This document shows, piece by piece, positions 1-8,766 of a stretch of DNA of 64,000 nt. Positions within the stretch are counted from its first letter, which is position 1. Each line of letters opens with the position of its first letter. A program made the translations under genes and the position numbers. The DNA comes from FEN-1297 sp021817845 (GTDB lineage Bacteria; Bacteroidota; Ignavibacteria; Ignavibacteriales; Ignavibacteriaceae). The notes beneath the pieces were generated by a model. It did not search any database. It was not told the origin of the DNA and saw nothing but the letters and a program-made list of their open reading frames with translations. The DNA is taken from assembly GCA_021817845.1 (NCBI GenBank), contig JAKAFW010000001.1, positions 186,001-250,000 of the forward strand. Direction: 5' to 3'.

Positions 1-438
1 TCCCCCAATATTTAAATAAAAAGCTGAAGCGGAGCCATAGTTTTTTATTGATACGGTTTGAAGATTTATTGCTGTACCGATGAAGAATTTATTTTGATAG
101 CTGTAAGAATAACCTATAGAAAATTTGTTTTCCCGATAGAGTTCAAAGCCGTAAGTCATACCCCCAACAGCAATTGATCCGATGGAAAGAGGCTCGTTAT
201 AAGCAACAAAACCGTTTGCCATTTCGTTTAACCCGAATGGAGCAGGGGAGTAATAAACTCCTGCTTCGCGCTGCATACCTTGCGATAAGCCTGCCGGGTT
301 ATTAAACAAAGCAAACACATCGCTGTTTGTTGCAGCATCTGAATTTGAAAGGGAAACTTGTTTTGCACCTGGATTTATTTGAGGAAAATAAATGCAATTG
401 AATAAAAACGTTATTGAAATTATTAATATACTACGCAA
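1..438 (-). CDS. Outer-membrane barrel protein, PorQ/PorV-like, 5' part only
   Basis: An open frame runs off the left edge on the minus strand. It begins with a hydrophobic signal-like stretch (about residues 2-20) and continues with ATNSDVFALFNNPAGLS, the 'NPAGL' signature at the N-terminus of PorV/PorQ/UPF0164-type outer-membrane barrels. Alternating Gly/Tyr-rich strands follow. No ATG lies in frame upstream of the signal peptide. The best start is TTG at 438, preceded by CTGGAA as a weak ribosome site, with in-frame stops further up. About 146 residues are visible and the C-terminus is outside the window. It is divergent from the PorD-like gene at 524, so a link to type IX secretion is possible. 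The exact family is inferred; a PorV-type shuttle, PorQ or a generic barrel cannot be told apart from this piece. Confidence 0.7.
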   Translation of the reverse strand, partial: MRSILIISITFLFNCIYFPQINPGAKQVSLSNSDAATNSDVFALFNNPAGLSQGMQREAGVYYSPAPFGLNEMANGFVAYNEPLSIGSIAVGGMTYGFELYRENKFSIGYSYSYQNKFFIGTAINLQTVSIKNYGSASAFYLNIGG

Positions 439-523
439 TTTCCAGGTACCCCAAAATTTGTTGTTAAATTATACCTAAATTTATATATTAAATCAATATT
501 AATTTTGGCATTAAGAGAATATT

Positions 524-1408
524 ATGAAAAAAATAATTATCATCTTTTTAATTTTAACGGCGGTTTCTTACTCGCAAGAACTAAATTGTAAAGTAACTGT
601 TAACATGGATAACCTTACCAATGCAAGCCGTGATTTGCTGTCTGATTTCGGAAATACAATATCTGATTACTTAAATAAAACCCGGTTTACCTCCCAAGAT
701 TGGCAGGGTGAAAAAATAAATTGTTCCCTTACTATTTTATTTCTGACAGGTACGACGGATTTCAATTATTCCGCTCAAGTAATAGTATCAAGCCAGCGCC
801 CGGTATACAGATCAAAGAAAAACACTTTGATGTTAAGCATAAACGACCCGATGTGGGTTTTTAGTTACCAAAAGGGTCAAGGTTTATTCTTAAGTCAGAA
901 TTCTTTCAATCCTCTAACAAGCTTTCTTGATTATTATGCATATATGATAATCGGCTTTGATATTGAGTCAGACTATGAATTCGGCGGTACACCATTTTTT
1001 AATAAAGCTATAAATATTGTTAACCTTGCTACAACATCCTCTTCAACTAAGGGTTGGATAAGAACCAGTGGCTCCTATAGCAGACAAGCTTTAGTGGAGG
1101 ATCTATTAAATGACAAATACAGACCCTTCCGGCAGGCATTCTATCAATACTATTATGGCATCGATATCTTTCCTATTAATCCTAAGGTAGGACAGCAAAA
1201 AATTGTTTATCTGATTAACACGATATACTCTATGCGGGATAAAATTGATTTTCTAAGCATCCTTATTAAAACTTTTTTTGACGCCCGCAGTGGTGAGATT
1301 GTTGATTATCTTAAAGGTTACCCGGACAGTAATATTTATACAATCCTAAAACGCATAGATCCGTCTCATACGGCAAAATATGATGCAGCGCTTAATCTAG
1401 CACCTTAA
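524..1408 (+). CDS. porD: PorD-like type IX secretion protein (DUF4835 family)
   Basis: A 294-residue periplasmic or outer-membrane-associated protein. The signal peptide spans residues 1-18 and the mature protein starts at QELNCKV. The pattern of the DUF4835/PorD family is present: 'ELNCKVTVN' at the start of the mature part, 'EKINCSLTI', 'SSQRPVYRS', a 'FYAY.I.G.D.ES' block (here DYYAYMIIGFDIESD), 'GGTPFFNKA' and a C-terminal 'YYGIDIFP'. The length matches the family. PorD is linked to T9SS in Bacteroidota but its biochemical role is not settled. The gene stands alone between a divergent barrel gene and a bidirectional terminator. Several T9SS cargos elsewhere in the window fit an organism that needs it. 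The family call is confident, the mechanism is not. Confidence 0.82.
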   Translation: MKKIIIIFLILTAVSYSQELNCKVTVNMDNLTNASRDLLSDFGNTISDYLNKTRFTSQDWQGEKINCSLTILFLTGTTDFNYSAQVIVSSQRPVYRSKKNTLMLSINDPMWVFSYQKGQGLFLSQNSFNPLTSFLDYYAYMIIGFDIESDYEFGGTPFFNKAINIVNLATTSSSTKGWIRTSGSYSRQALVEDLLNDKYRPFRQAFYQYYYGIDIFPINPKVGQQKIVYLINTIYSMRDKIDFLSILIKTFFDARSGEIVDYLKGYPDSNIYTILKRIDPSHTAKYDAALNLAP

Positions 1409-1480
1409 TTTCCTAATAATGGCTTTTAACGTATTGTTCTTCAGTGCTTATGATAAAATTTTTTGTTAAATTCTAATCAT

Positions 1481-1507
1481 AAAAAAAGCCTCATTTGAGG
1501 CTTTTTT
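1481..1507. terminator. Bidirectional rho-independent terminator
   Basis: A perfect short hairpin (AAAAAAAGCCTC, loop ATTT, GAGGCTTTTTT) has an A-run on the left and a T-run on the right. It sits between two convergent genes (porD-like and the GNAT gene) and can stop transcription from both sides. Confidence 0.88.
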
Positions 1508-1514
1508 AAAAAGA

Positions 1515-2636
1515 TTATATCTTTTTTTCGTAAATCCGGTACTTCTTATAAAGATCCCCGTTCATTGCCTTTGCCCCTCGAGTCATCATTTCGTTATCTT
1601 CAAGTATCCAGCTTGCTTCGCCTAAATCAATTCCGATGTTATGTGCCCGGTTTACTATTTCCCAATAAAATACGGCATCCAGTCCCTTCTTTTGATATTC
1701 GGGAATCAACCCAAGAGTGATAACTCTGCTCCACTTGATTTTTTTCTTTTCGGTAAATAGTTTGATAATTCCAAAGGGGAAAAGCTTTCCGTTAATCTGC
1801 TTGAATATATAATTGTAGTCAGGAAGCACTAACGCGAATCCTACTAATTTATTGTCAATTTCTCCAAACAATACAAGAGAAGGCTCAACAAGGGGTTTTA
1901 GGTCCTTTGCCATTGCATCAAGCTCGTCATCGGTCATTGGTACAAAGCCCCAGTTTGGCGCCCAGGCTTTATTATATACAATTTTTACTTTCTCAACTTC
2001 GTTCTTAAAATCTTTCATATTAAGTTGAGTAATTTTTATTCCGGATCTTTTTTGAGCAATCTCTGCAACACGCTTAATTTTATCCGAGCCAACTACTTTT
2101 TTGTTTTCAAGTTTGTAAGCGTATAAATCTTTCGCTTTGACAAGGCCATAATTGTCGCAAAGATTCAAATAATATTTTGGATTGTAAGTCATTAGTATTC
2201 TTGGCGGATCATCAAAGCCCTCTAACAGCATTGCATATTCGTCATTACTAGAAGGATTAGCAGGTCCTCGCATTGAATCAAGCCCCTTGCTTTTTAACCA
2301 TTCTTTGGCAGTGTCAAATAATTTATTTGCGACTTCCTGATCGTTGATACATTCAAAGAAACCAAAAAATCCGACCTTATCATTATGATATTTATTGTGC
2401 AAATCATTTTTAATAGCTGCGATTCTACCTACCAATTCACCGTCTCTTTCAGCAAGAAAATATTCCGCCTCTGCATGTTTGAAAAAGGGATTTTTTTCCT
2501 TACTTAAAATTTTCTTTCTATCCATAATTAAAGGCGGTACCCAATTAACATCACCTTTATATATTTTCCATTGAAATTTTATAAAGCGCATTAAGTCTTG
2601 CTGTGTTTTCACAACTGAAATATTTATTGAACTCAT
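1515..2636 (-). CDS. GNAT-fold acyltransferase, candidate bacterial ceramide synthase
   Basis: A 373-residue soluble protein of the GNAT-like family that includes YghO. The N-terminal half has 'FIKFQWKIYKGDVNWVPPL' and 'NPFFKHAEAEYFLAERDGE', followed by a GNAT-like core with 'LVGRIAAI'. A central 'MRGPANPSSNDEYAMLLEGF' block follows, and a second GNAT-like unit contains 'LVGFALVLPDYN' and 'LGLIPEYQKKGLDAVFYWE' (acyl-CoA pyrophosphate loop-like). It lies directly downstream of the serine-palmitoyltransferase-like gene, separated by 81 bp with a hairpin. In Caulobacter, as I recall, a GNAT-type protein acylates the sphingoid base and is encoded near spt and an NAD-dependent epimerase. The same three classes sit together here. 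The fold is well supported; the ceramide role is inferred from context. Confidence 0.68.
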   Translation of the reverse strand: MSSINISVVKTQQDLMRFIKFQWKIYKGDVNWVPPLIMDRKKILSKEKNPFFKHAEAEYFLAERDGELVGRIAAIKNDLHNKYHNDKVGFFGFFECINDQEVANKLFDTAKEWLKSKGLDSMRGPANPSSNDEYAMLLEGFDDPPRILMTYNPKYYLNLCDNYGLVKAKDLYAYKLENKKVVGSDKIKRVAEIAQKRSGIKITQLNMKDFKNEVEKVKIVYNKAWAPNWGFVPMTDDELDAMAKDLKPLVEPSLVLFGEIDNKLVGFALVLPDYNYIFKQINGKLFPFGIIKLFTEKKKIKWSRVITLGLIPEYQKKGLDAVFYWEIVNRAHNIGIDLGEASWILEDNEMMTRGAKAMNGDLYKKYRIYEKKI

Positions 2637-2667
2637 TTTAATTGACCCTTATATATTTTAAAAAAGA

Positions 2668-2696
2668 AAAAGCATATCTAAGATAGATATGCTTTT
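2668..2696 (-). terminator. Hairpin between the spt-like and GNAT genes
   Basis: The minus-strand transcript reads AAAAGCATATCTA, loop TCT, TAGATATGCTTTTT, a 13-bp perfect stem followed by a T-rich tail. It could end or attenuate the spt-like transcript before the GNAT gene, so the latter may need read-through or its own promoter. Confidence 0.7.
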
Positions 2697-2717
2697 GTTG
2701 TTAACAAATGCTTAACA

Positions 2718-3908
2718 TCAAATTAACCCGAGCTTTTTACCGGTGTCCGTGAATATTTCTAAAATTGCATCTAGATGAGAATCCTCGTGAGTTGCCATAT
2801 AACTAGTGCGCATCATCTGCCTTCCCTGTGGAACTCCGGGAGAAATGAACACATTAACAAAAACCCCGGCATCGTATAGCATCTTCCACATTTTAAATGC
2901 TATATCATCGTTGCCTACGATAACCGGAACGATCGCCGTTCTTCCTTCTAACACAGTAAAACCGGCTTTTTTTAACCCAACTCTCATTTTATTTGCGTTG
3001 CGGATTAACTTTACAACCCTTTCTGGTTCCGCCTCAAGTATTTCCAAAGCGGCAAGTGCGGCTGCAACTGAAGAGGGAGTAGGAGATGCGCTAAAGATTA
3101 ATGCGGGAGAATGATGCTTGATATAATTGATTACTTTTGCTTCTCCGGCTACAAATCCGCCCAAGGATGCAAAAGTTTTACTAAATGTTCCCATCGTCAT
3201 ATCAATTTCAGTTTCAAGGTTGTATTCGCTTGCAGTGCCTCGCCCGCCTTTACCAATAACACCTACAGCATGTGCATCGTCTATCAAAATTCTTGCGTCA
3301 TATTTTTTTGCAATTGAATTAAGATGAGGTAAATCAACTATTTCTCCTCCGGTGCTAAAAACTCCGTCGCTTACAACCAATTTCCCGGCATCTGCGGGAA
3401 GTTTTTTAATAACTCTTTCGAGGTCTTCCATATCGTTATGTTTGTAACGGACAAATTCCGCAGTTGCGCCCTTTGCCATCAAATTACCAGCTATAATGCA
3501 AGCATGGTTATCCTTATCAGAAACAACATAATCACCTCGTTGAACTAGGGTGGGGATAATTCCCTGCGCAGTTTGATAGCCTGTGCTAAAAAGCAATACA
3601 GCCTCACTCTTAAAAAACTTTGCTAATTTTTCTTCTAATTCTATGTGAAGATCGAGGGTTCCGGTAAGATAGCGTGAACCAGAACAACCAGTTCCATATT
3701 TTTCCACAGCTTTTATTGCTGCTTCTTTTACTTTTGGGTGAGAAGTAAGCCCTAAATAATTATTAGAGCCTGCCATTATTACTTTTCTGCCTTCAATCTG
3801 TACAACAGGACCCTCATTTGCTTCGATTGGTCTGAAATATGGGTATAACCCTAATGCTTTTATTTCATCTGCCCGCGTAAAATCATAACACTTTCTAAAT
3901 AAATCCAA
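2718..3908 (-). CDS. spt: Serine palmitoyltransferase-like PLP enzyme (alpha-oxoamine synthase)
   Basis: A 396-residue soluble PLP enzyme. Alpha-oxoamine synthases condense an amino acid with an acyl-CoA and release CO2; members are SPT, KBL, BioF and HemA. Visible motifs are 'SNNYLGLTSHPKV', 'GTGCSGSRYLTGT', 'DDAHAVGVIG' (PLP-binding Asp211 and His213) and 'GTFSKTFASLGG', with Lys244 as the Schiff-base lysine. The N-terminal 'LGLYPYFRPIE' and the C-terminal 'PVIVGND' and 'NVFISPGVP' resemble bacterial SPT more than KBL or BioF. I choose a TTG start at 3908 because GGAGGAG sits at the correct distance. No threonine dehydrogenase or biotin genes are near. The GNAT gene downstream and the divergent epimerase upstream favour sphingolipid synthesis. 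KBL remains the main alternative. Confidence 0.82.
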   Translation of the reverse strand: MDLFRKCYDFTRADEIKALGLYPYFRPIEANEGPVVQIEGRKVIMAGSNNYLGLTSHPKVKEAAIKAVEKYGTGCSGSRYLTGTLDLHIELEEKLAKFFKSEAVLLFSTGYQTAQGIIPTLVQRGDYVVSDKDNHACIIAGNLMAKGATAEFVRYKHNDMEDLERVIKKLPADAGKLVVSDGVFSTGGEIVDLPHLNSIAKKYDARILIDDAHAVGVIGKGGRGTASEYNLETEIDMTMGTFSKTFASLGGFVAGEAKVINYIKHHSPALIFSASPTPSSVAAALAALEILEAEPERVVKLIRNANKMRVGLKKAGFTVLEGRTAIVPVIVGNDDIAFKMWKMLYDAGVFVNVFISPGVPQGRQMMRTSYMATHEDSHLDAILEIFTDTGKKLGLI

Positions 3909-4026
3909 TACTCCTCCTTGAAAGATTAAAATACTTTTCCATTTTTAGTAAAAATAAAGAATAATTTTCTTAAATTTAGCGATAAAATGTAAAATTAAAT
4001 ACCCTTAAAATCAAATAAAGTATTAT

Positions 4027-5019
4027 ATGGAAAACAAATTGACAGCTTTAGTTACAGGCGCTTCAGGTTTCGTCGGAAGTCATTTAGTTGATTATCTTCT
4101 AAACAAAGGCTTTAAAGTTAGATGTATTATTAGAAAGACCAGCAGCTTAAAATGGCTTGAAGGTAAGCCGGTAGAATTATTTGATTGCGGGTTAAATGAC
4201 AAAGAAGGTCTAAGAGAAGCATTTGACGGCGTTGATTATGTCTTTCACGTTGCGGGAGTTGTGAAATCAAAAACTCCAGAAGGATATTTCTTAGGTAATG
4301 TCGAAACTACAAGGAATCTTTTAGAAGTTGCCGTTGAATTTAAAAATATGATAAAAAAATTTTTAGTTGTTAGCAGCCAAACAGTATCAGGACCTTCGTT
4401 GGATGGGAATCCAGTAGATGAAAATAAAATTTGTCTGCCAATAACGACATACGGAAGAAGTAAATTAGCAGAGGAAGAATTAGCAAAAGAGTATATGACT
4501 CAACTTCCGGTTACTATATGCAGAGCTCCGGCAGTATATGGTGAACGTGACACTGAAATATTAATTTTCTTCAAAACATTTAACAGCGGTTTAATGACGA
4601 CGATAGGTTCCGGGAAAAAATTGATTAGCTTAATTCACGTCCTTGATCTTGTTGAAGGATTTTATCTCGCGGCTGTGTCCGAAAAATCTGCCGGACAAAT
4701 TTATTTTATTAGTTCCGAAAAATACTATTCGTGGCAAGAGATCGGAGAAGTAACCTCAAAAGTTCTTAACAAGAAACCTTTCAAAGTAAAAGTTCCTCAC
4801 TCTGTGGTTTATTTTATTGCAGCCATTGCTCAATTCTTTGCAATGTTCAGCAGCAAGCCCGCGACATTAAATATTGAAAAGGCTAAGGACATAACCCAAG
4901 CATATTGGATCTGCAATACCGGCAAAGCAGTTAATGAATTAGGTTATCATCAAAAAATTTCAATAGAAGAAGGCATTAGAAGAACCTGCGATTGGTACAA
5001 AAAAGAGGGGTGGATTTAA
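4027..5019 (+). CDS. NAD(P)-dependent epimerase/reductase, candidate ceramide-pathway reductase
   Basis: A 330-residue extended short-chain dehydrogenase. The Rossmann glycine motif 'VTGASGFVGSHL' lies at residues 10-21. 'VFHVAGVV' follows, then the active-site 'YGRSKLAEEELAKEY', where Tyr and Lys form the YxxxK pair, and an 'RAPAVYGERD' substrate-binding block. A near-C-terminal hydrophobic stretch (VVYFIAAIAQFFAMF) may dock to membrane lipid substrates. It is divergent from the spt-like gene with a 118-bp shared promoter region. In bacterial ceramide synthesis, reduction of the 3-keto intermediate is done by a protein annotated as an NAD-dependent epimerase, so this gene is a natural candidate. 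From sequence alone it could also act on nucleotide sugars or on 3-beta-hydroxysteroid-like substrates. Confidence 0.75.
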   Translation: MENKLTALVTGASGFVGSHLVDYLLNKGFKVRCIIRKTSSLKWLEGKPVELFDCGLNDKEGLREAFDGVDYVFHVAGVVKSKTPEGYFLGNVETTRNLLEVAVEFKNMIKKFLVVSSQTVSGPSLDGNPVDENKICLPITTYGRSKLAEEELAKEYMTQLPVTICRAPAVYGERDTEILIFFKTFNSGLMTTIGSGKKLISLIHVLDLVEGFYLAAVSEKSAGQIYFISSEKYYSWQEIGEVTSKVLNKKPFKVKVPHSVVYFIAAIAQFFAMFSSKPATLNIEKAKDITQAYWICNTGKAVNELGYHQKISIEEGIRRTCDWYKKEGWI

Positions 5020-5060
5020 ATTTAGAGTAAAAATGGCAATAGATTTTCAGATGGAATAAC

Positions 5061-6851
5061 TTATACCGCTTTAGAAATTTCCTGGTCTTTATATTGTAGC
5101 TGATACAGTTTGTAATAAATTCCTTTTTTTGCAAGAAGCTGCTGGTGATTTCCAGTTTCTCTAATTTCGCCTTTGTGCATTACAATTATTTTATCCGCGC
5201 TTTGAATCGTTGAAAGCCGGTGCGCAATAACAATCGCGGTTCTGCCGACAAGAAGTTTTTCAATCGCTTTTTGAATAATAATTTCTGTTTCCGTATCAAC
5301 ACTTGAAGTTGCTTCATCAAGTATAAGAATGTGAGGTTCAAAAGCAAGTGCACGAGCAAAGGAGATTAATTGTTTTTGCCCCACGCTTAATGTTGAGCCG
5401 CGTTCCTTTACAATTTCATCGTATTTGTTCGGGAGCTGATCTATAAACCTATCTGCTCCTACAAGTTTTGCAGCTTCTTGAATTTTTTCATCTTGTATTT
5501 CATCATTGTTCATGCTGATGTTTGATTTTATCGTGCCCGAGAAAAGATATACATCCTGCAGAACAATTGAAATATATTTCCTTAATTCCTTTTTGTCTAA
5601 AGTTTTTATATCAATACCATCTACGAAAATATTGCCTTTCTGAATATCATAAAACCTTGTAAGAATATTTATCAAGCTTGTTTTACCTGCTCCGGTATGC
5701 CCAACAATTGCAACTGTTTCACCCGGATTAATTCTAAAAGAGATATCTCTCAGAATATATTCGTCTTTATTATAAGCGAACCAGACATTTCTAAATTCAA
5801 TTCCACCTTTTACATCTTTTAATTCCTGCGGTTGTTCGGGGTTTTGCACAAAAGTTTTATTGTCAAGAAGCTTAAAAATTCTTTCCGACGAAGCCATTGC
5901 TGTTTGAAGAATATTATACTTTTCCGAAAGGTCTCTAATCGGTCTAAAAAACATTTCAGTGTATTGAACAAAGGCAACAAGAACACCGAGAGAAAGACTG
6001 CTTCTTACAATCTCTCCGCCGCCATACCAAATAATAAGTGCGGTAGCGGTAGAGCTTAACAACTCCACGCTGGGGTAAAATATTGAATAATATAGATTCG
6101 ATTTAATGTTTGCTTCACGGTATTCTTTGTTTATATCGAGAAATTTATCCATCTCATCTTTTTCTTTATGAAAGATTTGAACGACGTTCATCCCGGTGAT
6201 ATGCTCTTGCATATAAGAATTTAATCTTGCAAGGTGAAGCCGAACGTTACGGTAGGAACTTCTTACCTTTCTTCTAAAAAGAAATGTTACGTATACTAAA
6301 ACCGGCAACACAGATAATGTAACAAGCGATAGTTTTATATCCATAAAAAACATAAAGACAAGAATCCAGATTACGATAAATACATCACTAAAAACCATAA
6401 CGATACCAGAGGAAAAAAGATCGTTCAAGGACTCAATATCGTTAGTTACCCTCGTAACAATCCTTCCGATGGGAGTCTTATCAAAAAATCTTAAAGCTAA
6501 TTTTTGTGTATGAGTAAAAATTTGCGTGCGCAGATCTAAAATTGTTTTTTGTCCGAGATATTGTGTGTAGTAAGTTAAAAAATATTGAATAAATGCTTGT
6601 AATATAAGAGAGCCGAACAGCATTAAGCTGATTAGCAAAAGTCCGTGGTAGTTGGAGTGTGCAATATATTTATCTATTGCTATCTTTGTTAAATATGGGC
6701 GAAGTGGACCAAGAGCAGCAACAACTACGTTTAATAAAATTGCTGAGATGACATATTTCCTATATGGTTTAATATAACCAAGTAGCCTTCGCATAAGTTT
6801 TGCGTCATACGCTTTACCAAGAATTTCATCTTCGATATTGTCAGTAGCCAT
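5061..6851 (-). CDS. ABC exporter half-transporter, canonical-site subunit
   Basis: A 596-residue inner-membrane half-transporter with about six membrane helices (residues 30-330) followed by an ATPase domain. Walker A GHTGAGKTS lies at 384-392, the signature LSVGQ at 488-492, Walker B 'ILILDE' with catalytic Glu at about 513, and the H-loop His at 544. The signature deviates from LSGGQ (Val for Gly). Its neighbour has a degenerate Walker B, and in a heterodimer the degenerate ATP site would pair exactly that Walker B with this altered signature. That is the arrangement of TM287/288, BmrCD and MdlAB-type exporters. It lies 80 bp downstream of the partner gene on the same strand. The substrate is unknown: lipid, drug or peptide. 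The family is certain. Confidence 0.9.
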   Translation of the reverse strand: MATDNIEDEILGKAYDAKLMRRLLGYIKPYRKYVISAILLNVVVAALGPLRPYLTKIAIDKYIAHSNYHGLLLISLMLFGSLILQAFIQYFLTYYTQYLGQKTILDLRTQIFTHTQKLALRFFDKTPIGRIVTRVTNDIESLNDLFSSGIVMVFSDVFIVIWILVFMFFMDIKLSLVTLSVLPVLVYVTFLFRRKVRSSYRNVRLHLARLNSYMQEHITGMNVVQIFHKEKDEMDKFLDINKEYREANIKSNLYYSIFYPSVELLSSTATALIIWYGGGEIVRSSLSLGVLVAFVQYTEMFFRPIRDLSEKYNILQTAMASSERIFKLLDNKTFVQNPEQPQELKDVKGGIEFRNVWFAYNKDEYILRDISFRINPGETVAIVGHTGAGKTSLINILTRFYDIQKGNIFVDGIDIKTLDKKELRKYISIVLQDVYLFSGTIKSNISMNNDEIQDEKIQEAAKLVGADRFIDQLPNKYDEIVKERGSTLSVGQKQLISFARALAFEPHILILDEATSSVDTETEIIIQKAIEKLLVGRTAIVIAHRLSTIQSADKIIVMHKGEIRETGNHQQLLAKKGIYYKLYQLQYKDQEISKAV

Positions 6852-6931
6852 AAACTAAATAACCTTATGATAATTTTTGCCGGTTAAAAATGATTTTATG
6901 TTTTTAATAGATGTTTTTGGCATTCTGTTCC

Positions 6932-8680
6932 TTAATTTAATTCTTCTAATTCTTTTTCGAGAAGCTGCTTATAATGAAGGTCTGCATAAATTCCACCGCG
7001 GGAAATTAGCTCATCATGCGTTCCTTCTTCTGAAATAGTTCCGTTGGAAAGTACAATAATTTTATCTGCATCTTTAACGGTAGAAATTCTATGGCTAATA
7101 ATTATGCTCGTTCTGTCTTTCATAAATTCTTTTAGGCTTTTTAAAATCTCTTCTTCGGTATTTGTATCAACCGCCGAGAAAGAATCATCAAGAATCAGAA
7201 TCTTTGGATCAATGGCTACTGCCCGGGCGAGACTGGCTCTCTGCTTTTGTCCTCCAGATAAGGTGATTCCTCTTTCTCCCATAATCGTCTCGTAACCTTG
7301 CGGAAAAGTATCAACATCTTTATCAAAGTGAGCTATCTTAGAAGATTCCAAAACTTTCTCTCTGCCGGATTCTCTTAATCCGTAAGTTATATTGTTGGCG
7401 ATTGTATCTGAAAATAAAAATGATTCCTGTTGAACTACTCCAATTTTAGTCCTTAATAGTTGAAGCGGGATAGATTTAACACTTTCTCCATCGATTAAAA
7501 CTTCCCCTTCGGTGCAATCATAAAGACGCGGGATTAAATTAATAAGCGAGGTTTTCCCTTCGCCGGTATAACCCATTATTGCAAGGGTCGATCCGGCAGG
7601 GATTGTAAGGTTAATCTTATTTAACACGTTGGGAAGGTTCTCACTATATTTGAACGAAACGTTTTTAAATTCAATCTTACCATTTAAATCCTTAATTGAT
7701 TGATTCGTATTATCGTTGTCTTCAATTTCATAAGGCTCGTCAAAAATTTTATTTAGACGCTTCATACTAGCCTCAGCTTGTTGAACCATGTTTATCACCC
7801 ATCCAAAAGCTATCATAGGCCAGGTTAAAATTCCTAAATAAGCAATAAATGCTGTCAAATCACCGAGGTTTAAGCTTCCGTGAATTATTTTAATTCCGCC
7901 AAGCCAGATTACGATAATTACCGAAAGTCCGGTTATTAAAAAAAGTATCGGCTGAAGGTACGCCTGGATTTTAATCATATCCATATTTCGATTCAAGAAA
8001 TCTTTGCTGAGTTTTTGAAATTGTTTAATTTCGTTTTCTTCGCGTACATAGGATTTGATTACACGTATACCTGCAAAATTTTCCTGAGCTTTAGTAGTCA
8101 ATTCAGAAAATTTTTCCTGTATCAAAGTAAATTTTTCATGAATAAGTTTCCCAATTTTATAAACGAGTATAGAAAGCAATGGTAAGGGAAGCAGAGAATA
8201 AAAAGTTAAACTTGGATTAAGTGAAATCATTACAGATATTACAATTACCAATCGAATTGCCGTATCTGTCGAATACATAACGGCGGGACCAAGAAAAGAC
8301 CTTACAGCGTTGATATCGTTTGTAGCGTGCGCCATAACGTTACCGGTAGAATTATTCTGAAAATATCTAAGCGGCAGCTTTTGAATATGAGCCCAGAAAT
8401 CTTCTCTCAAATCATATTCAATTTCTCTGGAGACAACGATTATCATTTGTCTAATTAAGTATCTAAAGAAACCCGCAAATAAAGAAGCCAGAACAATTAA
8501 AATAGAAAAATGAATTAATTGCGGGATGGGTACTTTTACGGTTAATGCGTTGATAGCATCTTTAATGATTAATGGAATATAAATCATACCCGCGTTTGAT
8601 AAAATTACAAACAAAGCGCCGAGAATTAATTTCTTTTTATATCTTATAAAATATTTTTTAAGTGTAAATAGGTTTTTCAT
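6932..8680 (-). CDS. ABC exporter half-transporter, degenerate-site subunit
   Basis: A 582-residue half-transporter: six membrane helices in the first ~310 residues, then an ATPase domain. The motifs are Walker A GYTGEGKTS, signature LSGGQKQ, Walker B 'ILILDDSFSAVDT' and H-loop 'SHR'. The residue after the Walker B Asp is Asp, not the catalytic Glu, as in MdlA and TM287. This subunit therefore supplies the slow or non-hydrolysing ATP site of a heterodimer with the product of the gene at 5061-6851. The two genes form a pair, with the degenerate subunit upstream as in mdlAB-type operons. The start ATG at 8680 is followed by a basic N-terminus (KNLFTLKKYFIRYKKK). Substrate unknown. Confidence 0.9.
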   Translation of the reverse strand: MKNLFTLKKYFIRYKKKLILGALFVILSNAGMIYIPLIIKDAINALTVKVPIPQLIHFSILIVLASLFAGFFRYLIRQMIIVVSREIEYDLREDFWAHIQKLPLRYFQNNSTGNVMAHATNDINAVRSFLGPAVMYSTDTAIRLVIVISVMISLNPSLTFYSLLPLPLLSILVYKIGKLIHEKFTLIQEKFSELTTKAQENFAGIRVIKSYVREENEIKQFQKLSKDFLNRNMDMIKIQAYLQPILFLITGLSVIIVIWLGGIKIIHGSLNLGDLTAFIAYLGILTWPMIAFGWVINMVQQAEASMKRLNKIFDEPYEIEDNDNTNQSIKDLNGKIEFKNVSFKYSENLPNVLNKINLTIPAGSTLAIMGYTGEGKTSLINLIPRLYDCTEGEVLIDGESVKSIPLQLLRTKIGVVQQESFLFSDTIANNITYGLRESGREKVLESSKIAHFDKDVDTFPQGYETIMGERGITLSGGQKQRASLARAVAIDPKILILDDSFSAVDTNTEEEILKSLKEFMKDRTSIIISHRISTVKDADKIIVLSNGTISEEGTHDELISRGGIYADLHYKQLLEKELEELN

Positions 8681-8766
8681 AGAGCTTTTCTATTGTTCAA
8701 GGATATCCTGTCCGCACACAGAATAATTCAAAAATAAGGAATCAAAATGAAGCGTTCAATATTATC

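Noticed and set aside
2718..3908. Glycine C-acetyltransferase (KBL) for threonine breakdown
   Set aside because: Possible from the general motifs, but there is no threonine dehydrogenase nearby, and the acyltransferase and epimerase neighbours fit sphingolipid synthesis better. Kept as an alternative only.
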